DNA of 64,000 nt from Celeribacter litoreus (GCF_020165855.1 NZ_JAIUFY010000011.1:124001-188000), one strand, 5' to 3'; counted from the first letter of the stretch, positions 9,547 to 19,570 are shown. The notes: generated by a model from the letters alone, not told the origin. Numbers and translations: made by a program.

Positions 9547-9561
9547 ACCGGCACCTTTTCG

Positions 9562-10536
9562 TCAGAAGTTTCCGAGGAGGATGTAGATGTCATAAACCGA
9601 CGGGCCGATCAGAATGATCAATAGCGGAGGCACGGTGAGCATCATTGTCGCCAGCGTCATCTTCGTAGGCAATTTGTTTGCCGTTTCCTCAGCGCGCATC
9701 ACGCGTTTGTCACGCATTTCTGTCGCGTAGACACGCAACGCGTCGGCGATTGACGTGCCGAACTGTTGCGACTGGATGAGCACCGTCACAAACGACCCAA
9801 CGTCTGTCACACCGCATCGCTCCGCCATATCCTTGAGAACGACGGTTTTGTCTTTACCTGCTTTGATCTCGTAGGAGACGATCTCGAATTCGTCGGCAAG
9901 CGAGGGAAAGCCCGCCCGTATTTCCTTTGCAACGCGAATGATCGCCTGATCCAGAGACTGACCCGCCTCCACACATACAAGCATGAGATCGAGCGCGTCA
10001 GGGAAGCCGTTCGTGATTTCCTCTTTACGGGTTTCGACGCGGCGCGTGACCCAATATTTGGGGAGCATGTACCCGATACAGGCGGGCAGGAGCACCGTCA
10101 GCACCAAGGACTTTGGTGTCATGTCCTCATTCTGCGATTTCAGGAGCGCAAAAACGAGGCCGCCGGCGAGAGCCAGAAGGCCGAGGGCGAACTGCGAAAA
10201 GTGGAATAGGCGAACGGCGTTTTTCGAACGATAGCCGGCCTGGATCATCTTGAGCTGGGCGGCTGAATACTCTTCCTCATCCTGAGGCTCGAGAAATGCA
10301 GAATATTTCTCTAGCTTTGCGCCCTTCTGTTCCTTCGTGCGCAAGCGGGCAGGTTTGACGGCGTTATCTTGTTGGGCCTTCTGCTCTTCTTTCAGACGGT
10401 CCATCGGATTGCGGCGCTTTTTAAGCAGTACCGGAAGAGTCACCAGAATAAGGATCGCACCGAGCGTCCCGATAAGGATCAGGGGGCCGAAGGGCCCGAG
10501 TTGTTCTCCGAGCAAGTTTTTGAATAAGTCCTGCAT
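9562..10536 (-). CDS. tadC: Tad pilus inner-membrane platform protein TadC
   Basis: Type II secretion F-like (T2SSF) inner-membrane protein of 324 aa, partner of TadB and the ATPase TadA in pilus extension. An N-terminal hydrophobic segment (LILIGTLGAILILV) is followed by a charged cytosolic stretch, a further hydrophobic pair near residues 110-165, the T2SSF domain with DLMLVCVEAGQSLDQAI, and a C-terminal membrane helix. The start at 10536 (MQDLF) has GAGGTGG upstream; the TTG two codons earlier is rejected. Gap to tadB is 12 nt. Confidence 0.92.
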   Translation of the reverse strand: MQDLFKNLLGEQLGPFGPLILIGTLGAILILVTLPVLLKKRRNPMDRLKEEQKAQQDNAVKPARLRTKEQKGAKLEKYSAFLEPQDEEEYSAAQLKMIQAGYRSKNAVRLFHFSQFALGLLALAGGLVFALLKSQNEDMTPKSLVLTVLLPACIGYMLPKYWVTRRVETRKEEITNGFPDALDLMLVCVEAGQSLDQAIIRVAKEIRAGFPSLADEFEIVSYEIKAGKDKTVVLKDMAERCGVTDVGSFVTVLIQSQQFGTSIADALRVYATEMRDKRVMRAEETANKLPTKMTLATMMLTVPPLLIILIGPSVYDIYILLGNF

Positions 10537-10548
10537 GTTCAAACCACC

Positions 10549-11520
10549 TCAGACCTTGATGTCGACGAGCGAGCGCATGACGAAAATGTTGACGGTGAGA
10601 AAGCCCGCGACAACCAGACATGCGGGGATAAACGCCGGGGTGTCTTTGACTGTGTCGTAGTAATTTGGCTTTGTCACAGAGATCATCAGCAGCGCCAGAA
10701 GCGGGAAGCCGGACAGGAAGTTTCCGGACCACTTCGCTTCAGCGGTGATGGCCTTCACGCGGCGGAAGAGTTTGAAGCGGGCGCGGATAACCTTCGCAAG
10801 ACCGTCGAGCACCTCGGCGAGGTTACCACCGGATTGCTGCTGGATCGTCACGGCAACCGCGAGGAAGCGCAAATCCTGCATGTCGAGACGTTCGGCCATA
10901 TCTTTGAGCGCTTCGCCGACGTCTCGGCCATAGGCGCTTTCGTCAGCAATCACACCCATTTCGGTTCCGAGCGGATCGGGGACCTCTTTCGACACGATGT
11001 TGAGCGCATTGGAAAACGGGTGCCCGACGCGCAAAGAACGCACCATGAGTTCCACGGCGTCCGGCAGCTGCTCTTCGATGAGCGCAAGGCGTTTCTTGGC
11101 GGTCGATTGAATCCAGACGTAAACGGCCCCCACACCCATCGCGATGGACACAATGAAGCGGATCGGTGGAGACGCGGAGGTGCCCACAGAGAGGCCGATA
11201 AACGCCACGAGCGAGAGCACCCCCATCACCATGATCAACTGGGCAGGAGAAAACGCGATATTCGCTTTCTGAGCTTTCTCGGCCAAGATGGAGTAAAGGG
11301 GGATTTGGCGCGATTTGAGGTGCTGGCTCATCTCTTTGCGCAGCTGGTTCAGGACCTCTTCGCGATTGCCCGACCCCTTTTCAAGAAGCTCGTACCGCCT
11401 GTTGACTTTAGAGTTCAACGAGATGGATTTGCCGAATACCGTTAGGTAGATGCCTTGCACCAGCAAAAGCACAGCGACAAACACAATGCCGTAAATCACC
11501 GGTTCCATTGAGATGATCAT
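10549..11520 (-). CDS. tadB: Tad pilus inner-membrane platform protein TadB
   Basis: A 323-aa T2SSF-family membrane protein. It has a short N-terminal helix (VIYGIVFVAVLLLVQGIYL), a second hydrophobic pair near 95-135, the T2SSF core with VELMVRSLRVGHPFSNAL and a family-typical QQSGGNLAEVLDGL, and a final membrane pair. It forms the inner-membrane platform with TadC. It lies 11 nt after cpaF with AAGGA as ribosome-binding site. A second start five codons in (MEPVIYG) is possible. Confidence 0.92.
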   Translation of the reverse strand: MIISMEPVIYGIVFVAVLLLVQGIYLTVFGKSISLNSKVNRRYELLEKGSGNREEVLNQLRKEMSQHLKSRQIPLYSILAEKAQKANIAFSPAQLIMVMGVLSLVAFIGLSVGTSASPPIRFIVSIAMGVGAVYVWIQSTAKKRLALIEEQLPDAVELMVRSLRVGHPFSNALNIVSKEVPDPLGTEMGVIADESAYGRDVGEALKDMAERLDMQDLRFLAVAVTIQQQSGGNLAEVLDGLAKVIRARFKLFRRVKAITAEAKWSGNFLSGFPLLALLMISVTKPNYYDTVKDTPAFIPACLVVAGFLTVNIFVMRSLVDIKV

Positions 11521-11531
11521 GGCTGAAATCC

Positions 11532-12995
<1,464 letters not shown>

Positions 12996-13023
12996 TTACG
13001 GTGTCCCTTATGAGAGCCAATCT

Positions 13024-14280
13024 CTACTGAGCTGCTTCGAGCTGCTCGTGGTGGCGGGCATGAATTGAAGTCGCCAGTTTCTGAATTTCTTTACACATCG
13101 GATTTTTAGGAGCTTCGATCCCGAGCGGAACGCCTTGGTCGCACGCCTCGCGCACCGCCTTGCCTCCGTCGGGGAATTGCACATCAATCGCAATCTCCAA
13201 ATTCTCTGCCATCCGTTTGGTGCGGGCTTTGGCCGTGAGGTCCATCCCCTTCGGGGCGTAATTCAAGAGGAAACGATATTTGTCGAACGGTAGCTCTTCG
13301 GCTTTGAGCGCATTGCGGATGCGAAGAATGTTTTGAGCGGACCGCAGATCAAGTGTGATAGGCGCAAAATAGAACTCAGCGGCTGTGAGGACAGTTTCGG
13401 TCCAGCTGACAAGCGTGCTCGGCATATCGATGACAACGTAGTCGAAATGTTTGCGCGCCATGTCGAGAATGCGTTCGACATCTGCTGGCTCGATAATGTC
13501 GAGCGGCAAAATTTCCGGCGGAGAGGTCAGAACCGACAGTTTGTCGTGAAAATTCATCAACGCGCCCTTGAAGCTATCGTCGTCCATGATCTCGGTTGCG
13601 GACAACAGTTCATACACGGCTTCGCGGCGTGGCATGTCGAGGTAGGTTGAGACAGCGCCAAACTGCAGGTTGAAATCCATCAGGATCACGCGCGGCTGAG
13701 GGCCCTTCTTTTCAACGTTGGCGAGTTCCCATGCGAGGTTCACGGCGATAGTCGTCGCGCCGGCACCGCCAGCAACTGACTGAACCGGCAGCACGATCCC
13801 ATTTGCGCCACCGCCTGCCGAGCCGCCATGGGCGCCGGCCGAGGCAGCGACCTCGACAGCGGGCGCATTGGCCTGCTTTTCCAGTCGCTCGATGGCCTCA
13901 TGGAGTGCGTTTTCAGGAAGGGGGTAGGGGATGAAGTCTTCTGCGCCGAGCTGAAGTAACCGGTGCAGCGCCATCGGGGACACTTCGTTCGCGATAACGA
14001 TGACTTTTACATTCTGTGCCTTCGCCGCGTTGATCAGATCGACAACGCCATCGAGCACGGCCTCGTCTTCATGGTCGAGTGCAATGGCAACGAACTTCAG
14101 CCCGCGGCTTTCTGGTTGGCGGAAGAATAGTTTTGCGTCGTCAAAAGAAAGATCGCCCCAAGACTCGCCGAGTTCGGTCTCCATGTCTTCGATCAACAGA
14201 TCGAAATTCTGCACATCTCGACTCACGGTGCATGCCACCAATGGCGCCGGTTCATTGTGTGACAGAGTTTCACTCGTCAT
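13024..14280 (-). CDS. cpaE: Tad pilus localisation protein CpaE/TadZ
   Basis: A 418-aa protein with an N-terminal receiver-like domain (about 10-135) and a C-terminal ParA/MinD-type ATPase fold (from about 160), used to position the Tad machine at the pole. The nucleotide loop reads VAGGAGATT (169-177): both lysines of the deviant Walker A (KGGxGKT) are missing. The rest of the fold is intact (ILMDFNLQFG, YVVIDMPST). Such atypical loops are known in TadZ. The start at 14280 has AAAGGAC upstream; the frame stays open 117 nt further, but that part lacks a ribosome-binding site. Confidence 0.9.
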   Translation of the reverse strand: MTSETLSHNEPAPLVACTVSRDVQNFDLLIEDMETELGESWGDLSFDDAKLFFRQPESRGLKFVAIALDHEDEAVLDGVVDLINAAKAQNVKVIVIANEVSPMALHRLLQLGAEDFIPYPLPENALHEAIERLEKQANAPAVEVAASAGAHGGSAGGGANGIVLPVQSVAGGAGATTIAVNLAWELANVEKKGPQPRVILMDFNLQFGAVSTYLDMPRREAVYELLSATEIMDDDSFKGALMNFHDKLSVLTSPPEILPLDIIEPADVERILDMARKHFDYVVIDMPSTLVSWTETVLTAAEFYFAPITLDLRSAQNILRIRNALKAEELPFDKYRFLLNYAPKGMDLTAKARTKRMAENLEIAIDVQFPDGGKAVREACDQGVPLGIEAPKNPMCKEIQKLATSIHARHHEQLEAAQ

Positions 14281-14486
14281 GGTTCGTTTGTCCTTTTTAT
14301 CATACACCAGTCCTCCCATTGGCCCTGCCGGCCCGAAAGGGGACAGCACAGCCTGCGAATCCTTAGCGCATTCTACCCGACTTGGTTTTGGGCACACTGC
14401 TCCGATGAGGCTCCTATGGAGCCCGGGAGCTGGTGCGCCATTGGGGCTGAACCAGCGAACTCATTCCTAAACTTCGGACGATATTA

Positions 14487-15149
14487 TCAATCCGGGACGA
14501 TTTCTCTAGCGCCAAAATTCACGAGATCAGACGGCGCAGTTGCACTCGCAATATATTCTCTGTGAATGATTTCTGCATAGCGTGCATCCATCACCAGTTG
14601 CTCGTTTTCAACGAACCCTGACACTTCGGTCACAGTGCGACGGTTCTGGCGCTCGGGCTCCTGAGTCACGATCAGAGGCTGTGTTTCGCCATAGGAAACA
14701 AGGGCTTCCAAGCGCGACTTCGAAATTCCGTTGCGCGCCAATTCATTCACAACTGCGTTTGCACGTTTCAGTCCGAGTGACTTGTTGTAGGCGTCTGAGC
14801 CCACGAGGTCGGTGTGGCCGTAAACACGGAAGCGCACTTCAGGGAACTGCGCCATGAACTGGGCCTGCTTGCGAATCGAGTCGCGTGCAACGCCGTCGAG
14901 AATCGCAGAGTTGAATTCGAAGTTCACGGTTGCAGGGACTTCTTCAACGAAGCGGTTGTTGAAGTCGACCACATAGGACAGCTGTCCGGTCTGCACGAGG
15001 GTGTTGTTCATCGTGGAGTTGCCGAAGGTGCCAGCGTCGAGGTAGCCGCCTGCCTCCTGGTACCAGGACGAGAAAATCTTCTGGTCGGAACATGCGCCGA
15101 GAGACAACAGGGCTGATGCTGCGAGCGTTAGTTTCAATGTGCTGCGCAT
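14487..15149 (-). CDS. OmpA-family lipoprotein of the Tad locus
   Basis: A 220-aa outer-membrane lipoprotein with lipobox LGAC (Cys20). From about residue 75 it has an OmpA C-terminal peptidoglycan-binding domain, including VYGHTDLVGSDAYNKSLGLKR and the typical SYGETQP segment. It occupies the position where cpaD (secretin pilotin) sits in Caulobacter-type loci, and no CpaD is seen in this window. It may anchor the secretin to the wall; this is inferred from order. It starts 4 nt after the cpaC stop. Confidence 0.85.
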   Translation of the reverse strand: MRSTLKLTLAASALLSLGACSDQKIFSSWYQEAGGYLDAGTFGNSTMNNTLVQTGQLSYVVDFNNRFVEEVPATVNFEFNSAILDGVARDSIRKQAQFMAQFPEVRFRVYGHTDLVGSDAYNKSLGLKRANAVVNELARNGISKSRLEALVSYGETQPLIVTQEPERQNRRTVTEVSGFVENEQLVMDARYAEIIHREYIASATAPSDLVNFGAREIVPD

Positions 15150-15153
15150 GGTC

Positions 15154-16581
15154 TTACTCCATCACGTATCCGTAGGACCCGGAGAAGTCCTGTTTAGCAA
15201 CTTCTGCGGCGGTCCCTTTCGGAGCACGCTCTGTGCCGCCGTAGGTTCTGCCGAAGAGGAACAATTCGCTCTCGGTCGGGATCTTCACCCGATCCGTCGG
15301 CAGCGCCAGCGCGAGACCATTCGTCGGGGAGACCAGGTGCGGGGTGACGATGATCACGAGTTCGGACTGACGACGTGAGTAGTCGGTCGAGCGGAAGAGG
15401 GAGCCGAGCACAGGGATATCACCGAGCCACGGAACCTGACCGACGAGATCTTCGAAGTCATCCTGGAGAAGACCAGCGATTGCAAAGCTCTGGCCATCAC
15501 GCAGCTCTACCGTTGTAGAGGCTTCGCGGCGTCTGAAGGAGTTGAGCGTAAAGCCGTCCACAGAATAGTTCACGGTCGAGTCCACGCCGGAAACGGAGGC
15601 GCGCAGCTCGAGGTTGATCTGTTCGCCATTCACGACACGCGGAATGAACTCAAGCTCCACGCCGAATGGTTTGTAATCAATGTAGATGCCGTCGCTGCTC
15701 GAAACCGGGATCGGGTATTCGCCACCAGCAAGAAACTTTGCCTGCTGGCCGGAGAGGGCAGTGAGGTTTGGTTCGGACAGGGTGCGGACGAGACCTTTTT
15801 CTTCCATCGCCTCGAGCAAGATGGACACTTCAGTCGAGCCGATGCCCGCGCCAAGCTTGATCGCACCAAGCGCGCCGTCCCGAGTCTCGATGGTCCCGCC
15901 TTGAGAGTTGTCGCCGGAAAGGAACGTGCCGGTTTCGCCAGCGCTCCAGTTCACCGCATTGCCATTCGAGTCATAGCTCGTCGGACCTGTTACCGCGAGC
16001 GAGCTCGACAGGTCTTTCGATACAGAGCGCGACATCTCGGCAAAGCGGACCTTCAGCATGACCTGCTGTGTGCCGCCAATGTTCAAAAGATTGGATACGC
16101 GACCCGGGGCATACCGCTCGGCGAGTTCTACAGCGCGTTCCATCATCGTAATCGAGGAAATGACACCGGAAAGCACGATGCCGTCATTCGCGGTCCGCAC
16201 TTCGATGTTCTCACCCGGCATGATCTGCCGCAGGCGTTCTTTGAACTCTGTAATGTCGGGGGTCACCTGAATCTGGACGTTGGTGATCAGCGTTCCATCA
16301 GGCGCCAGGAGCGTCATCGTTGTCAGGCCTGGAGTGCGGCCCAAGACATAGATCGAGCGATCCGAAAGTGTGGAGATATCTGCGATTTCCGCATTTGCGA
16401 CGGAAATCTCTGCGAAGGGCTCGTCACTTTCGACGACCACTGCGCGGTTCATGGGAACATTCAAAACGCCCGACGGAGAGCCGGTCAACACACGAAGTTT
16501 CTCAGCGTGCGCCCCGGTCGGGACGGCGCCAAGAACGGCGAACCCTACGAGGGCTGCCTTGACGAAATTCAACATTTTCAT
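15154..16581 (-). CDS. cpaC: Tad pilus secretin CpaC/RcpA
   Basis: Outer-membrane secretin of 475 aa that forms the exit pore for Flp pili. A signal peptide (ending near GAHA) is followed by a pilus-assembly N-domain (SPSGVLNVPMNRAVVVE), a BON-like periplasmic part, and the C-terminal secretin domain with VPWLGDIPVLGSLFR. AGGCAGGG precedes the ATG. It heads the long run cpaC to cpaA and is separated from cpaB by 222 nt containing a terminator, so its own promoter is likely in 16582-16740. Confidence 0.95.
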   Translation of the reverse strand: MKMLNFVKAALVGFAVLGAVPTGAHAEKLRVLTGSPSGVLNVPMNRAVVVESDEPFAEISVANAEIADISTLSDRSIYVLGRTPGLTTMTLLAPDGTLITNVQIQVTPDITEFKERLRQIMPGENIEVRTANDGIVLSGVISSITMMERAVELAERYAPGRVSNLLNIGGTQQVMLKVRFAEMSRSVSKDLSSSLAVTGPTSYDSNGNAVNWSAGETGTFLSGDNSQGGTIETRDGALGAIKLGAGIGSTEVSILLEAMEEKGLVRTLSEPNLTALSGQQAKFLAGGEYPIPVSSSDGIYIDYKPFGVELEFIPRVVNGEQINLELRASVSGVDSTVNYSVDGFTLNSFRRREASTTVELRDGQSFAIAGLLQDDFEDLVGQVPWLGDIPVLGSLFRSTDYSRRQSELVIIVTPHLVSPTNGLALALPTDRVKIPTESELFLFGRTYGGTERAPKGTAAEVAKQDFSGSYGYVME

Positions 16582-16743
16582 GTGACCCTGCCTCTATCGA
16601 TCACGCCTCAGGATTGGACTCTTCAAGGTCCGATTGTGGCGAGGATGCGTCAAATTCGCTTTTTTTGCAACTATCAATGTGTTGGTGGATTTGGGTGATG
16701 TGGATAAGTCACAGATTTAAAGACACTCCATCCTTCGTATCGG

Positions 16744-16779
16744 CAAAAATAAAAGACGGCCGAATCTTGCGGCCGCCTT
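16744..16779 (-). terminator. Terminator after cpaB
   Basis: On the minus strand an 8-bp stem with one G:U pair (around GGCGGCCG/CGGCCGTC) is followed by TTTTATTTTT. It lies directly after the cpaB stop and upstream of cpaC. Confidence 0.8.
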
Positions 16780-16803
16780 GTCATTTTCGAACCAAGTCGC
16801 GCG

Positions 16804-17646
16804 TTAATCAGAGCAGGGGATCGGCGTGTCGATGATCTCGCCGCCTTTCCGAGTGCGGATTGTGCAAACGCGGGGGGCCTGCGGCGTGAGGATGACTTCC
16901 TCTTCTTGCTGGACGATGCCGAAAAGGGTTTCCTGATCAACTTGGACAGCATCAACAACTGTGTCATCGCCGCGACCCACGAGCGCGAGCGACAGGCGGC
17001 CCGAGCTTTGCGCCGTCGCAAGTCCCGCGACCTGCGTTGGCGTGGCTTCAACAGTCACTGTTCGCGCAATCGTTGAAGACTGACGGTCTGCATCAGAAGA
17101 CTGGTCAACCGCAATAAGGCTCATTGCGGGGAGAAGTAGTCGCGTCACTTCGGAGGCCGATCCCGGAAGGCGACCGGTCCAGTAGACATCCACACGGTCT
17201 CCAGGCCTCAACAGGCCGGAAACGCCGCTCGAGACATCCACACGTATGGCAAACGCGCGCATACCTTTAGAGAGGCGGAATGCAACACCCGCAGTCTCAC
17301 CTGGGAGTGAAACCTTGATGCCCATGAGCGGCTCCATCGGTTCCATCGTGCGGCGTGCCACGCGTTGAACATCTGGACCATCAGGAAAAAGTTGCTCTTC
17401 GGCAAAGAACGGTTGTTCAGGCACAGCTTCAACGGGCCATTTTACCTTTTTCACCATTTCCGGAGTGATCGGCTGTCCGTAGGCAATCCGCACAGCGGCG
17501 ACATAGATTTCAGCGGTGTCGACTGCTTGCGCCCGAAGGGACTGTTCTCGGTCCTGATAGGTTGCAAGATAGCCGCGCGTCATATGAACGGCGAATCCTG
17601 CAAGCGCGACGCCGATGATCAGCACCAATCCAAAAACTATTCGCAT
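16804..17646 (-). CDS. cpaB: Tad pilus assembly protein CpaB/RcpC
   Basis: A 280-aa periplasmic protein anchored by an N-terminal helix (VFGLVLIIGVALAGFAV). It has an SAF-type domain (about 45-110, AVRIAYGQPITPEMV) and an RcpC-like second domain with LRPGDRVDVYWTG. RcpC works with the secretin and influences pilus glycosylation or stability in other bacteria. AAGGAACAAGGA precedes the ATG. Unusually, terminators stand both upstream (after the pilins) and downstream (before cpaC), so it may be a separate transcription unit. Confidence 0.92.
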   Translation of the reverse strand: MRIVFGLVLIIGVALAGFAVHMTRGYLATYQDREQSLRAQAVDTAEIYVAAVRIAYGQPITPEMVKKVKWPVEAVPEQPFFAEEQLFPDGPDVQRVARRTMEPMEPLMGIKVSLPGETAGVAFRLSKGMRAFAIRVDVSSGVSGLLRPGDRVDVYWTGRLPGSASEVTRLLLPAMSLIAVDQSSDADRQSSTIARTVTVEATPTQVAGLATAQSSGRLSLALVGRGDDTVVDAVQVDQETLFGIVQQEEEVILTPQAPRVCTIRTRKGGEIIDTPIPCSD

Positions 17647-17861
17647 TCCTTGTTCCTTTTGCTGGAGGTGGGTGCCTCAAAGAAGCACTCACCAATCGCG
17701 TCAGTGGTCAACTTGAGTCCGAAATAAGGCAATTTGGTGTTCATGCCTCACGTCATTTAAAAATTTCTTCTCATTTGGCAACAAAAGGCCCGAATCGATA
17801 GCTCTGTTTACCGCCCGGAGCCGAGTTGGACAAAAGTCAGAAGTCTCCACGACTTCTCTCA

Positions 17862-17895
17862 CAAAAAAACCGCGCTTCGCAAGGCGAAGCGCGGT
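17862..17895 (-). terminator. Terminator of the flp pilin genes
   Basis: A perfect 12-bp stem (17869-17880 with 17884-17895, 3-nt loop) is followed on the minus strand by eight T residues. It lies 33 nt after the second flp gene. A second T-run on the other side (17902-17908) could weakly terminate plus-strand transcripts. Confidence 0.92.
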
Positions 17896-17928
17896 CACAT
17901 CTTTTTTTCGGCCTTACGCCTGACTGGA

Positions 17929-18120
17929 TCAGTATGCGATCACAGTGCGGGAGGTCAGGTCGGAGGAGATGGTGGAGCCGAGAGACTTGGTACCGTTGGA
18001 AACGGTGGTCAGAACGGCGATGCCGAGGCCCACAACAGCAGAGGTCAGAACAACCCAGTCAACGGTCACAGCACCGTCTTCGTCGCGGGAGAATTTGTTG
18101 GCGAGTTTAAAGAATTTCAT
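17929..18120 (-). CDS. flp: Flp-type IVb pilin, second copy
   Basis: A 63-aa prepilin. Leader residues 1-16 end in DEDG, and processing by the prepilin peptidase after Gly16 would leave a 47-aa mature pilin AVTVDWVVL.... The mature residues 5 and 6 are Asp-Trp instead of the Flp hallmark Glu-Tyr. A single hydrophobic helix follows (VVGLGIAVLTTVS). It differs from the upstream copy only at residue 7 (Ala versus Ser). It lies 27 nt downstream of that copy, and a strong terminator closes the pair. Confidence 0.92.
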   Translation of the reverse strand: MKFFKLANKFSRDEDGAVTVDWVVLTSAVVGLGIAVLTTVSNGTKSLGSTISSDLTSRTVIAY

Positions 18121-18147
18121 GTCTTTTCTCCAGTGAAGCGCTAGCGA

Positions 18148-18339
18148 TTAGTAAGCGATAACGGTGCGGGACGTCAGGTCGGACGAGATGGTGGAGCCGA
18201 GGGATTTCGTACCGTTGGACACGGTGGTCAGAACGGCGATGCCAAGGCCCACAACAGCAGAGGTCAGAACAACCCAGTCAACGGTCACAGCACCGTCTTC
18301 GTCGCGGGAGAATTTGTTAGACAGTTTGAAGAATTTCAT
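18148..18339 (-). CDS. flp: Flp-type IVb pilin, first copy
   Basis: A 63-aa prepilin, first gene of the Tad locus, with the same architecture as the following copy: short basic leader ending at Gly16, then a hydrophobic helix and a short Ser/Thr-rich tail. Residue 7 is Ser. AGAGGGATAACCA precedes the ATG. The promoter must lie in the AT-rich stretch up to 18704. Two almost identical pilins could raise dosage of the major subunit. Confidence 0.92.
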   Translation of the reverse strand: MKFFKLSNKFSRDEDGAVTVDWVVLTSAVVGLGIAVLTTVSNGTKSLGSTISSDLTSRTVIAY

Positions 18340-18704
18340 TGGTTATCCCTCCAGAGGATATTTTCAGCACAGTTTCCACGTAATGGCGATTTGGAGCAGC
18401 GGCCTTTCCACAGGGCCTTTCGTCGCTCTTCTCGCCGTCGATTAGGTTAATTAGCCGCTGAACTGGGGCAAGATTTAGGCAGCATTGGTACGATTTTGGA
18501 AACGGAAGGAAATCGGGGGCGTTTTAAAATAAATTATTGATAAAAATGAATAAATATTTTGATCAAATTGTTGAGCGAAAATCATGTTGATAATTTGAAA
18601 GCGCTTTCATGCTTAAAAAAGACCCCGAATTGAGTCGTGATACTGGCCGGATCATCGAATTTTTGACAAAATGACGACAAATAAGCGGAAAATCCGCTGC
18701 AATC
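18340..18704. promoter_or_regulatory. AT-rich intergenic region between flp and transglycosylase genes
   Basis: This 365-bp gene-free stretch is strongly AT-rich around 18520-18620, unlike its surroundings. It must carry the divergent promoters of flp (minus) and the lytic transglycosylase (plus). The only clear element is the 14-bp palindrome at 18596-18609. No coding frame is credible. Confidence 0.7.
18596..18609. promoter_or_regulatory. Palindromic operator of LacI/GalR type
   Basis: TGAAAGCGCTTTCA is a perfect 14-bp palindrome with the central CG typical of LacI-family operators, and it also fits the cre consensus of that family. It lies 96 bp upstream of the transglycosylase start and 257 bp upstream of flp. 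The regulator is not in the window. Confidence 0.5.
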
Positions 18705-19568
18705 ATGAGCAGTTTTAAAATGATTCTATTAACCATCTGGGCGAGTGCGACACGGACCGCTGCGAGAATCGCGATGATTCTCGGAGTATTAACTCTTCCG
18801 GGATACGCAGAAGACGGAACGGATCCGCCTCCTTGGCCGGAGGTGCGCCCGAAGCGGATCGGAGTTCCGACGGGACAGGCGGGCAATCTCATCGACATTC
18901 AAATCAGGCCCGGATCGAAAACAGTGAAAGCGCCTGCTGCCGAGGAAGCTGAAACGCCGGCGCAGGTGGATTTGCTCGACTGGTATTGGAATGCAGTTCC
19001 GCACGACCTGAGTGGTGCGGGGCCTGAGAGGTTTCCGGCCGCGATCGCTGCTCTCGATCTTGATCCCGGGGGTGCCATCCCGCGCCCGACTTTTCAGCAA
19101 ATCACCGATCTCGCAAATCTGTATGGGCCGACGCTCCTGTTGAATTCGGTCGGAACTCAGGTCAGCCCCGCGCTTGCGCTCGCAGTGATCGCGGTCGAGT
19201 CCGCTGGTGATGTCGCGGCAGAGAGCAGCGCAGGCGCGAGAGGTCTCATGCAGTTGATGCCCGCGACTGCGGAACGCTTCGGGGTCGATGCGACGATCCC
19301 GGAAGAGAACATTCGAGGCGGGATCACCTATCTCGATTGGCTTCTGACAGAGTTCAACGGGGATCTCGCATTGGCTCTCGCGGGATATAACGCTGGCGAG
19401 AATGCCGTGAAATCCGCGGGCGGCGCGCCGCTTTTTGCCGAGACGCGCCTTTATGTGCCGAAGGTCATGGCGGCGTGGCAGATCACTAAAGATCTTTGCA
19501 TCACACCACCGGATATCTATTCGGACGGCTGCGTCTTCGCAACGAACGCCCTGCGCGCCAAGAATTGA
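18705..19568 (+). CDS. Lytic transglycosylase, SLT domain
   Basis: A 287-aa exported murein-cleaving enzyme. A hydrophobic N-terminus ends near PGYA. A Pro-rich linker follows, then the goose-lysozyme-like SLT domain from about residue 150. The catalytic Glu165 lies in AVIAVESAGD; GLMQLMPATAERFGV and ALAGYNAGENAV are further family motifs. The start is uncertain: ATGs at 18705, 18720 and 18774 all lack a good ribosome-binding site; the first is used. Such enzymes often open the wall for envelope machines, and it is divergent from the pilus locus. Confidence 0.88.
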   Translation: MSSFKMILLTIWASATRTAARIAMILGVLTLPGYAEDGTDPPPWPEVRPKRIGVPTGQAGNLIDIQIRPGSKTVKAPAAEEAETPAQVDLLDWYWNAVPHDLSGAGPERFPAAIAALDLDPGGAIPRPTFQQITDLANLYGPTLLLNSVGTQVSPALALAVIAVESAGDVAAESSAGARGLMQLMPATAERFGVDATIPEENIRGGITYLDWLLTEFNGDLALALAGYNAGENAVKSAGGAPLFAETRLYVPKVMAAWQITKDLCITPPDIYSDGCVFATNALRAKN

Positions 19569-19570
19569 AA

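Larger units (their letters stand above)
17929..18339 (-). repeat. Tandem flp gene duplication
   Basis: Two 192-bp direct copies encode 62 of 63 identical residues. A 74-bp block is identical at DNA level (18026-18099 and 18245-18318), while the 3' thirds of the genes differ at several synonymous positions. The mosaic pattern suggests gene conversion after an older duplication. Confidence 0.85.

Noticed and set aside
17701-17898. 65-codon frame between flp and cpaB on the minus strand
   Set aside because: It begins inside the flp terminator stem and has no ribosome-binding site.
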